This document shows positions 41,756-48,907 of a stretch of DNA of 48,907 nt, piece by piece. Made by a program: the position numbers and the translations under genes. Source of the stretch: an uncultured Alphaproteobacteria bacterium (GTDB taxonomy: Bacteria; Pseudomonadota; Alphaproteobacteria; HIMB59; GCA-002718135); assembly GCA_902601455.1 (NCBI GenBank), contig CACKNC010000009.1, forward strand, positions 1 through 48,907, written 5' to 3'. Below the pieces are notes generated by a model that was not told the DNA's origin, ran no database searches, and saw only the letters and a program-made list of their open reading frames with translations. How positions within the stretch are numbered: the first letter of the stretch is position 1; each line of letters begins with the position of its first letter.

Positions 41756-43081
41756 ATGTCAAATTATGTTTATGGTTTAAATAAAAGTGGAATATCTTTA
41801 ATAAAATTTTTATACAAACAAAAAATATTTTTTGACTGCTGGGATGATAATAAAAAAATAAGAGAATTAGTAAATAAAAAAATTCCTAAACTTAGATTTA
41901 AAAAAATTAACAAAAAAAATTTAAATTATTATAATAATATATATCTTACTCCTGGTATTTCCATAAAGGATAAAAGATTTGATAACGTTAAAAAACCTAA
42001 ATTGAAAAGAGATTTAAATCTCTATAATGATAATCTAAAATATGAAAAAATTATTGCCATAACGGGTACAAATGGAAAATCTACAACGACTAATTTGCTT
42101 GGAGGCATTATAAAAAAAAAATATACAAAAACTTTTATTGGAGGAAACTTGGGCAATTCTTTGTGTAATGCAATAAATAGTAATATTAAATATACCCATC
42201 ACGTTATTGAGTTAAGTTCATACCAGCTTGAAACTATACAAAATTTTAATTCAAAAATTTCTATACTTTTAAATTTATCAAATGACCATCTGGATAGATA
42301 TAAGAATATAAAAAATTATATATCAGCTAAGAAAAATATTTTTAATAATGGAAATAAGAGTATTAATTTAATTTCTATAGATGATGATTATTCAAAAAGA
42401 ATTTTCAAGAATAATAAAATTAAAAATAAAATTTCCTTTTCCACAAAAAATATAAATGCTGATATTTATTACAAAGATGGAAATTTAGTTGATAATTATT
42501 TTAATAAAAATAAGAAAATTAAACTATTAAATATCTCAAATGACTTGCAAGCTTCTTATAATATTCAAAGTATTTTAGTTGCTTATATCGTATGTAAATA
42601 TCTAAAAGTACCAATTAAATTTTTTCATAAAGGCATTAAAATTTATAAAGGATTACCATATCGGTCAATAACTGTACATAATTCTAAATCAAAGAAAATA
42701 ATTAACAATAGTAAGGCAACAAATATTAGTTCTTCATTACCAACTCTTGAAAATAAAAAAAATATTTATTTGATCTTAGGCGGTATAGCTAAAGAGAGTG
42801 GTTTTGAAAAGTTTTGCAAGTTCCAAAATGAAATTAGACAGATATATATTTTTGGTAAATCTAGATTTTTAATTAATAACCAAATAAAGTTACCAAAAGT
42901 TACTAAAATAAAAAAAGATTTAAATGATGTAGTTAATAATCTCTGGAATGATCTGTCATTTCAAAATAAGAAAGCAACAATTATATTTGCACCTGCATGT
43001 GCCTCTTTTGATCAGTTTGAAAATTTTGAAAAAAGAGGTGCTTATTTTAATAAATTAATATTAAAAAAATTAAAAAAATGA
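41756..43081 (+). CDS. murD: UDP-MurNAc-L-alanine: D-glutamate ligase
   Basis: A 441-residue Mur ligase adding D-glutamate. The P-loop is 'ITGTNGKSTTTNLL', followed by 'GGNLGNSL', 'ELSSYQLETI', 'LSNDHLDRY' and the C-terminal 'NNSKATNISSS', which corresponds to the D-glutamate-site motif NDSKATN with one Asp-to-Asn change. 'LILGGIAKESGF' matches the MurD 'GG-KG' segment loosely. It starts right after the mraY stop and overlaps ftsW by 4 bp. Confidence 0.93.
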   Translation: MSNYVYGLNKSGISLIKFLYKQKIFFDCWDDNKKIRELVNKKIPKLRFKKINKKNLNYYNNIYLTPGISIKDKRFDNVKKPKLKRDLNLYNDNLKYEKIIAITGTNGKSTTTNLLGGIIKKKYTKTFIGGNLGNSLCNAINSNIKYTHHVIELSSYQLETIQNFNSKISILLNLSNDHLDRYKNIKNYISAKKNIFNNGNKSINLISIDDDYSKRIFKNNKIKNKISFSTKNINADIYYKDGNLVDNYFNKNKKIKLLNISNDLQASYNIQSILVAYIVCKYLKVPIKFFHKGIKIYKGLPYRSITVHNSKSKKIINNSKATNISSSLPTLENKKNIYLILGGIAKESGFEKFCKFQNEIRQIYIFGKSRFLINNQIKLPKVTKIKKDLNDVVNNLWNDLSFQNKKATIIFAPACASFDQFENFEKRGAYFNKLILKKLKK

Positions 43082-44124
43082 TTTTGAAAAATTTTTGGAA
43101 ATCAATTGATAGGTTAAATTTTATATTAATACTTACTCTTGGACTATTAGGGGTATTGCTATCTTATTCAATAAATCAAAATTTTTTATTTATAAATCGT
43201 CACACAATATTTTTTATACTTGGAATAATTATTATTTTATTGTTATCACAACAAAGTAATAAAAATATTCGAAGAATTGCTTTATTAGGATTTATAGTTT
43301 TATTAACATTTTTAATATCAATTTATTTTTTTGAATTTGAAGTTAAAGGATCAAAACGTTGGCTGAGAATATTTAATTTTTCTTTTCAACCATCAGAGGT
43401 TATAAAACCTTTTTTTATTATTTTAACATCTTGGGGAATTTCTAAATCTATTAAAGGTGAAAAATATTTTTTATCCATAACTTTTATTTCGTTTTTTAGT
43501 TTAATTTTTCTAGTATTACTTCAGCCAGATCTAGGTATGACAATTTTAATTTCAGCAACTTTTTTTTGTCAACTTTTTATTGCTGGTTTACCGATGATGC
43601 TTGTAATATGTGGTTTAATATTAATTTTATTTATTTCAATAATTTCATATTTTTCTTTAGACCATGTTAGAAGTAGAGTTGATTCTTTTCTTGGAAATGC
43701 GGATACATATCAAATAGATCTTAGTTTGATGGCATTTAAATCTGGTGGAATTTTTGGAAAAGGTCCAGGACAGGGTGATTTAAAAGAAAAAATACCTGAT
43801 GCAAGTACTGACTTTATTTTTGCAGTAGCTGGAGAAGAACTTGGTTTAATTTTTTGTATAATAATCTTAATTATAATTTTATCTATTGTTATTAAAACCC
43901 TACTTAAAGTACTTAAAGTTAACAATCCGTATAAAATTATTGCTATTTCTGGACTAACGTGTTCATTTGGACTTCAAAGTTTAATCAATATTCTTAGCTC
44001 TCTTGGTATGATCCCCACTAAAGGTATGACATTACCTTTTGTAAGTTATGGAGGTTCTTCAATGCTTGCAACCAGTATACTATTTGGTTTTCTTTTATCG
44101 TTAACAAATATAAAAAATGATTAA
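43078..44124 (+). CDS. ftsW: Septal peptidoglycan polymerase FtsW (SEDS family)
   Basis: A 348-residue polytopic membrane protein of the SEDS family, the glycan polymerase that pairs with FtsI. About ten membrane segments are seen. The conserved 'KGSKRWLRI', 'FQPSEVIKPFFI', 'LLQPDLGM', 'GKGPGQGDLKEKIPDASTDF' type (start 'GKGPGQGDLKEKIPD') and 'LPFVSYGGSS' are present. It overlaps murD by 4 bp and murG by 8 bp. Confidence 0.94.
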   Translation: MILKNFWKSIDRLNFILILTLGLLGVLLSYSINQNFLFINRHTIFFILGIIIILLLSQQSNKNIRRIALLGFIVLLTFLISIYFFEFEVKGSKRWLRIFNFSFQPSEVIKPFFIILTSWGISKSIKGEKYFLSITFISFFSLIFLVLLQPDLGMTILISATFFCQLFIAGLPMMLVICGLILILFISIISYFSLDHVRSRVDSFLGNADTYQIDLSLMAFKSGGIFGKGPGQGDLKEKIPDASTDFIFAVAGEELGLIFCIIILIIILSIVIKTLLKVLKVNNPYKIIAISGLTCSFGLQSLINILSSLGMIPTKGMTLPFVSYGGSSMLATSILFGFLLSLTNIKND

Positions 44125-45217
44125 AAATAATATATTAATAATTACTGGAGGAACTGGAGGGCATGTTATTCCTTCACTTAATTTTTTTAATTACATAAAA
44201 AAAAATGAAAATAATGTATTTTTGTTAACTGATTATCGTGGATATAAATACATAAACAATATTGATAAAAATAAAATATTTAAAATATATTCTTCGCACT
44301 TAACTGGGAATATATATTTTAAACTATTTGGACTTATAAAATTATTTATAGGTTTTATACAATCTTTGTTAATTTTTATTAAATTAAGACCAAAAATAGT
44401 TATTTCTTTTGGAAGTTACGCTTCTACTGCACCTTTAGTTTGTTTTGTTCTATTTAAATTTTTTTTTAAAACAAAATTATATATTCACGAACAAAACTCT
44501 ATAATCGGACAATCAAACAGACTTTTCTCTAGTCATTCAAGTAAAATTTTCGTAAATTTTGATAAAGAATATCTAAGTATTGAGAAGTTTAAAAATAAAA
44601 CTCATGTTGTTGGTCTACCACAAAAAACAAATGATAACATTACATATGAAAAAAGTAAAAAACATACAAATATTAATTTTTTAGTTTTTGCAGGAAGTCA
44701 GGGATCTATAGATATTCTTAATGTTTTTATTAAAATTATTAATGAAATAAAAAAAATATCTACTTTTAAAAATATAAATTTTTTTGTTCAAAGTCCAAAA
44801 AAAATGGAAGATCAAATTAAATCTTTGTTAAACAAAAATAACTATAAATATGAAATTAAAAGTTTTTTTCATAACTTTGATAATATTCTTAGCAAAACTA
44901 ATATAGCACTTTGCAGGTCTGGAGCTGGTACAATTAATGATTTAATAAATTATAAAATTCCAGCAATAATTTTACCACTACCATCAGCAAAAGATAATCA
45001 TCAACTAGAAAATGCAAAAATACTTACAGAATCTGAATGTGCTATTTTGATAAATAAAAATATGATGGAATTTGATACAATTATTTCATTTTTAAGAAAT
45101 GTTGTTGATGACAAAAGCTTTAATAACAGTTTATTAGATAAATATAGTAAGTTCAAAAGACGTAATAGTAATGAGTTAATGTGGATGCATATACAAAATG
45201 ATTTACAAAAAAAATAA
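44117..45217 (+). CDS. murG: UDP-GlcNAc: undecaprenyl-PP-MurNAc-pentapeptide GlcNAc transferase
   Basis: A 366-residue peripheral-membrane GT-B glycosyltransferase that converts lipid I to lipid II. The N-terminal 'GGTGGHVIPSL' at residues 11-21 binds acceptor diphosphate. 'SFGSYASTAPL', 'HEQNSIIGQSNRL', 'GSQGS', 'CRSGAGTINDLI' and 'PLPSAKDNHQLENA' match MurG in order. Its C-terminal 20 bp overlap the start of murC, one of the longest overlaps in the cluster. Confidence 0.95.
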   Translation: MIKNNILIITGGTGGHVIPSLNFFNYIKKNENNVFLLTDYRGYKYINNIDKNKIFKIYSSHLTGNIYFKLFGLIKLFIGFIQSLLIFIKLRPKIVISFGSYASTAPLVCFVLFKFFFKTKLYIHEQNSIIGQSNRLFSSHSSKIFVNFDKEYLSIEKFKNKTHVVGLPQKTNDNITYEKSKKHTNINFLVFAGSQGSIDILNVFIKIINEIKKISTFKNINFFVQSPKKMEDQIKSLLNKNNYKYEIKSFFHNFDNILSKTNIALCRSGAGTINDLINYKIPAIILPLPSAKDNHQLENAKILTESECAILINKNMMEFDTIISFLRNVVDDKSFNNSLLDKYSKFKRRNSNELMWMHIQNDLQKK

Positions 45218-46583
45218 TTTAAAAATATATTTCATTGGCATAGGTGGAATAGGTATGTCAGGAATTGCAGAGTTAATGCATGAAATAGGATATACTGTTT
45301 TAGGTAGTGATAAAATTGAGAACGAGAATGTTAAAAGATTAAAAAAAATTGGTATTAAAATAAAAATTGGTCATAAGAGAACAAATATAAGGAATGTTAA
45401 CGCTGTTGTTTTTTCTTCAGCAATAAATAAAAAAAACATTGAAATACTTGAAGCCATAAAAAGACAAATTCCAATTATTACTCGTGCTGATATGCTTTCT
45501 GAGTTAATGAAAAATAAAAAATGTATTGCTGTAGCTGGCTCTCATGGCAAAACTACAACAACGAGCCTTGTTGGAAATATTTTAGAGTCAGGTAAATTTG
45601 ATCCTACGATTGTTAATGGTGGTATTATTAATTCTTTATCAAAAAACAATAAATTTGGAAAAGGTAAATGGATGGTAGTTGAGGCAGATGAGAGTGATGG
45701 TTCTTTTTTAAGACTCCCCCATGAAATTTCAATTATAACAAATTTAGACATTGAGCATCTTGATTATTATGAGACATCCAAAAATTTATATTCAGCATTT
45801 GATAAATTTATAATTAACCTACCTTTTTATGGAACAGCAATTGTAAATGAAGATGACAAAAATTTAAAAAAGATTATTCATGAAAACAATACAAGGAAAA
45901 TAATTACTTTTTCAACTAAAAATAAAAAAAGTAATGTTTTTATTAAAAATATATATTTTAAAAATGAATTTATCTATTTTAAATTAATATTTAATATTCC
46001 AATAAATAAACGATCAGGACAATATTCCTATAAAATAAAAGCAATTGGTTTGCATAATGTTTACAACGGAACTGCCAGTATAATTGCTGGACATTTAGCT
46101 GGTGTTAAAAATTCATATATAAAAGATGCCCTTAAAAATTATATAGGAGTTAAGAGAAGGTTTACCCATTTAGGAAAAATAAATTTAGCAAATATTTATG
46201 ATGATTATGCTCATCATCCAACAGAGATCTTAGCTACCTTATCTGGAGCAAAACAAATTAATAAAAATATTACAGTGGTTTTTCAACCTCATAGATATTC
46301 AAGAACAAAAGTATTATTTAATGATTTTGTTAAAATTTTATCTAAAATAAAAAAATTATATTTATTGGACACTTATCCAGCAGGTGAAAAAGTATTAAAG
46401 GGTTATGAGTCAAAAAATATTTATTTAAAGTTAAAAAAAATAAACAAAAATGTAGTTTATGTTGGGACTAAAAATTTAAATAAGGTAATTTATGATCAAA
46501 CTAAAAAAAATAATATTATTATATTTATGGGTGCTGGTTCAATAACTAAATTAGCACATAGTTTTGTAAAAACTAATGAATAA
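45198..46583 (+). CDS. murC: UDP-MurNAc: L-alanine ligase
   Basis: A 461-residue Mur ligase adding the first stem residue, L-alanine. The N-terminal 'GIGGIGMSGIAELM' (UDP-MurNAc binding), P-loop 'AGSHGKTTTTSLVG', 'EADESDGSFLRL', 'NLDIEHLDYY' and 'DDYAHHPTEI' are all present. The ATG at 45198 lies within murG; a later start would cut into the dinucleotide-type motif, so the overlap is probably real. Confidence 0.95.
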   Translation: MIYKKNNLKIYFIGIGGIGMSGIAELMHEIGYTVLGSDKIENENVKRLKKIGIKIKIGHKRTNIRNVNAVVFSSAINKKNIEILEAIKRQIPIITRADMLSELMKNKKCIAVAGSHGKTTTTSLVGNILESGKFDPTIVNGGIINSLSKNNKFGKGKWMVVEADESDGSFLRLPHEISIITNLDIEHLDYYETSKNLYSAFDKFIINLPFYGTAIVNEDDKNLKKIIHENNTRKIITFSTKNKKSNVFIKNIYFKNEFIYFKLIFNIPINKRSGQYSYKIKAIGLHNVYNGTASIIAGHLAGVKNSYIKDALKNYIGVKRRFTHLGKINLANIYDDYAHHPTEILATLSGAKQINKNITVVFQPHRYSRTKVLFNDFVKILSKIKKLYLLDTYPAGEKVLKGYESKNIYLKLKKINKNVVYVGTKNLNKVIYDQTKKNNIIIFMGAGSITKLAHSFVKTNE

Positions 46584-47469
46584 TATACTTTATAAAATTC
46601 AATCTAAAATTAGCAGCAGAATACTGCTGAATTATGATATGAAAAAATCTACCTGGTTTCGCGCAGGAGGTAAAGCAGAAGGATACGTAATCATAAATAG
46701 TATATCTGATTTAAAAACTGTAATTAGTTTTGCAGATAAAATAAAATACTACATTGTAGGAGTAGGGTCTAACTTGATGGTTAGAGATAAAGGTTTTGAT
46801 GGTTTAATTCTAAAATTAGGTAAAAATTTTAATAATATCAAAATTAAAAAAAACTCATTAAGTGTAGGAGCCGGAGTATTAGATATTAACTTAGCAAAGT
46901 TTGCAGAAAAAAAATCAATTAAAGATTTTGAATTTTTTACAGGAATACCTGGAACAATTGGAGGTGCAGTAAAAATGAATGCAGGTTGTTACGGAAGTCA
47001 GACTGCTGATAAATTAATAAAAATTTTAGCAATAAATAAATTTGGACAAATTAAATATTTTAACAAAGAAGAATTAAAAATGAAATATAGATCATCAAAT
47101 TTAAAAGATGATTTAATTATTCTAAAAGCTGAATTTGGTTATGAATATGCATCAAAATCTGAAATAACTAAAAAAAAAAATTATATTAAAATTAAACGAA
47201 AAAGTTCACAGCCAATTAATGAAAAAACTTCAGGAAGTACTTTTAAAAATCCACCTGGTGAATTTGCAGCGTCTTTAATTGAAAAAGCAGGTTGTAAAGG
47301 TATGAATATTGGAGATGCTTCAGTAAGTAAATTACATTCAAATTTTATAATAAATCATGGTCAGGCATCAGCAATTGATATTGAGAATTTAGGTAAAAAA
47401 ATAATTAGAGAAGTCCAAGAAAAATTTGGTATTACACTCGAGTGGGAAATAAAGATTATAGGTAATTAG
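46576..47469 (+). CDS. murB: UDP-N-acetylenolpyruvoylglucosamine reductase
   Basis: A 297-residue FAD- and NADPH-dependent reductase producing UDP-MurNAc. The 'STWFRAGGKAEGYV' opening, 'VGVGSNLMVRDKGFDG', 'GIPGTIGGAVKMNAGCYG', the catalytic Ser within 'SGSTFKNP', and the C-terminal 'LHSNFIIN' are present. It is type I-like in length and motif order. Its start overlaps the murC stop by 8 bp. Confidence 0.95.
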   Translation: MNNILYKIQSKISSRILLNYDMKKSTWFRAGGKAEGYVIINSISDLKTVISFADKIKYYIVGVGSNLMVRDKGFDGLILKLGKNFNNIKIKKNSLSVGAGVLDINLAKFAEKKSIKDFEFFTGIPGTIGGAVKMNAGCYGSQTADKLIKILAINKFGQIKYFNKEELKMKYRSSNLKDDLIILKAEFGYEYASKSEITKKKNYIKIKRKSSQPINEKTSGSTFKNPPGEFAASLIEKAGCKGMNIGDASVSKLHSNFIINHGQASAIDIENLGKKIIREVQEKFGITLEWEIKIIGN

Positions 47470-47470
47470 T

Positions 47471-48415
47471 TTGAAAAAGATACTAGTATTACAGGGCGGA
47501 TATAATGAGGAGCACAATGTTTCTTTAAATACTTCAAAAGAAATTGTAAGAGCTCTTAAAAAATTAAAAGTCAATTTTAAAATTCTTACCGTTAATCCAG
47601 CTACTTTTGTAAATGATATATTGAAATACTCTAATGATTATATATGTTTCAATGCATTGCATGGAACATTTGGAGAAGATGGAAAAATACAAAAAATTCT
47701 GAAACAAAACAAATTTAAGGTTACTCATTCTAATAGAATTGCATCTTTAAACTGTTTTGATAAAATTAAGTCAAAAAAAATTATTAGTAAATATCAAATA
47801 TTAACGCCAAAATATGATGTTATTAGTATTAAAGATTTCAATGCAATTAATTTAAAAAAAATTAAATTAAAATTTGGTAAGTTTATTTTAAAACCTTCAA
47901 ATAGTGGCTCAAGTAATGGTTTGGTTATAATCAAATCATTTAAGGACTTAGATATATTTATTAATAAATTAAAAAAATTTACAAATAGTTTTAATTATAA
48001 TGAAAAATTTCTTATAGAAAAATATATTTCAGGTAAGGAATTGACTGTTTCTGTTATAAAAAAACGGAATAGCTTTGAACCATTGGAAGTTACTGAAATC
48101 ATATCTTTAAATGACTCTTATGATTATCAAGCAAAGTATACAAAGGGATTTTCAAAACATCATATTCCAGCAAGAATTAGCAAAAAAAATCATAAAAAAT
48201 GTTTAAAATTAGGTTTAAAAATTCATCAAATATTTAAATGCAATACTCTTTCAAGAATTGATTTTATTTTAAATGAAAAACAAAATAAAATCTATTTTTT
48301 AGAAATAAATTCTCAACCTGGCTTAACAAAAATGTCTTTATTGCCAGAACAATCAAGTTTTAAAAAGATTAAATTTGAAAATATTGTTTTAAAACTTATT
48401 AATGACTCAAAATGA
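47471..48415 (+). CDS. ddl: D-alanine--D-alanine ligase
   Basis: A 314-residue ATP-grasp ligase that makes the D-Ala-D-Ala dipeptide used by MurF. 'LQGGYNEEHNVSLNT' at residues 6-20 is the N-terminal substrate loop, 'FNALHGTFGEDGKIQ' follows, then 'ILKPSNSGSSNGL' (ATP site) and 'FLEINSQPGLTKMSLLP' near the C-terminus. Translation starts at TTG (47471), one base after the murB stop. The end overlaps the ftsQ start (ATGA). Confidence 0.94.
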   Translation: MKKILVLQGGYNEEHNVSLNTSKEIVRALKKLKVNFKILTVNPATFVNDILKYSNDYICFNALHGTFGEDGKIQKILKQNKFKVTHSNRIASLNCFDKIKSKKIISKYQILTPKYDVISIKDFNAINLKKIKLKFGKFILKPSNSGSSNGLVIIKSFKDLDIFINKLKKFTNSFNYNEKFLIEKYISGKELTVSVIKKRNSFEPLEVTEIISLNDSYDYQAKYTKGFSKHHIPARISKKNHKKCLKLGLKIHQIFKCNTLSRIDFILNEKQNKIYFLEINSQPGLTKMSLLPEQSSFKKIKFENIVLKLINDSK

Positions 48416-48907
48416 CATCTAATATTAATAAAAAAAAAATTAATTTTTTTCCTAATAGAAAATTATTAAAAAATTCTATTGTTTTGATCTTCATTTTTTC
48501 ACTCATTATATTTGTTTATTATAAAATTAGCGACAAAGAAAAAATTGAAAAATTTATTCAAAGTATATCAGAAAGATTTGATTATCAGTTTATAAGCTTA
48601 GAAATAAATTCTTTAAATAGAGTTGATAAATCTGAAGTTGTTAAAATAATAGATAAATATTATAATCAGTCAATTTTTTTGATTCCTCTATCGGATATTT
48701 CTAAATCACTTCATGATTTGAATTGGGTAAAAAATGTTAATTTATCTACAAATTTTAAGAATGAGGTTAAAATACAGATATTTGAATACATACCAATTGG
48801 ACTATTTTATTTCAACAACCAGTATTTTTATTTTTCAAGAGAGGGGAAGATTATTGAAAAATTAAGAGAAAAAAATAATCAAAATTTCATTATCTTTAGT
48901 GGAAAAC
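48412..48907 (+). CDS. ftsQ: Cell division protein FtsQ (partial, cut by window end)
   Basis: An open frame from ATG 48412 runs to the window edge, giving 165 residues without a stop. It has a Lys/Asn-rich cytoplasmic start, one membrane segment (about residues 22-42), a POTRA-like domain ('LEINSLNRVDKSEVVKII', 'LIPLSDISKSLHDLNWVKNV') and the typical FtsQ continuation 'FYFSREGKIIEKL'. FtsQ recruits FtsL/FtsB to the septum. Position after ddl matches the alphaproteobacterial murC-murB-ddl-ftsQ order. The start overlaps ddl by 4 bp. Confidence 0.88.
   Translation, partial: MTSNINKKKINFFPNRKLLKNSIVLIFIFSLIIFVYYKISDKEKIEKFIQSISERFDYQFISLEINSLNRVDKSEVVKIIDKYYNQSIFLIPLSDISKSLHDLNWVKNVNLSTNFKNEVKIQIFEYIPIGLFYFNNQYFYFSREGKIIEKLREKNNQNFIIFSGK

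Overview
The window is a dense, strongly AT-rich stretch of a bacterial chromosome. It is mostly housekeeping genes in alphaproteobacterial order: carAB, yqeY, dnaG and rpoD; bamD next to ligA; amidase, rnpB and mraZ leading into a dcw cluster. The small intergenic gaps, overlapping stop codons, A/T-rich codons and Lys/Asn/Ile-rich proteins suggest a streamlined marine alphaproteobacterium of the SAR11/HIMB59 (AEGEAN-169) kind. That lineage is an inference from composition and gene order; no 16S gene is present.

Layout. 1-4195: a DUF2177 membrane protein, ispA (-), guaC (+), a gamma-glutamyltransferase-like Ntn-hydrolase (-) and a 41-residue ribosomal protein bL36 (+). 4192-11602: one leftward run, carA-carB-greA-ELM1-like-2OG oxygenase-trxB. 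11730-17007: a rightward run yqeY-dnaG-rpoD-MBL hydrolase, in which rpoD carries a very lysine-rich N-terminal tail. 17014-26764: a carbohydrate island. It holds a GH4 MelA-like alpha-galactosidase (-), a tRNA with anticodon CAT, a sugar ABC binding protein and two permeases without an ATPase, a class II fructose-bisphosphate aldolase, two Gfo/Idh/MocA oxidoreductases, an aldo/keto reductase and a sugar-phosphate-isomerase-like TIM barrel. 26766-28156: mlaC and mlaA (-). 28236-33278: uvrD (+) convergent with ligA and bamD (-). 33313-48907: amidase, RNase P RNA, then the division and cell-wall cluster mraZ-rsmH-ftsL-ftsI-murE-murF-mraY-murD-ftsW-murG-murC-murB-ddl-ftsQ, with ftsQ cut by the window edge.

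How the parts work together. The dcw cluster encodes nearly the whole cytoplasmic route from UDP-MurNAc to lipid II, plus the SEDS/PBP pair FtsW-FtsI and its partners FtsL and FtsQ. Five boxes spaced exactly 10 bp apart lie over the mraZ promoter and start codon and look like an MraZ autoregulatory site. The island appears to import an oligosaccharide or glycoside (alpha-galactoside is the best guess from the GH4 enzyme) and process it by NAD(P)-dependent steps before aldolase cleavage.

Most noteworthy: the phased MraZ boxes, the lysine-rich sigma-70 tail, the sugar island lacking both an ATPase and a regulator, a 12-bp hairpin between binding protein and permease genes, and the fact that all six convergent gene pairs abut or overlap with no room for a terminator. 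I found no CRISPR array, insertion sequence, integrase or prophage.
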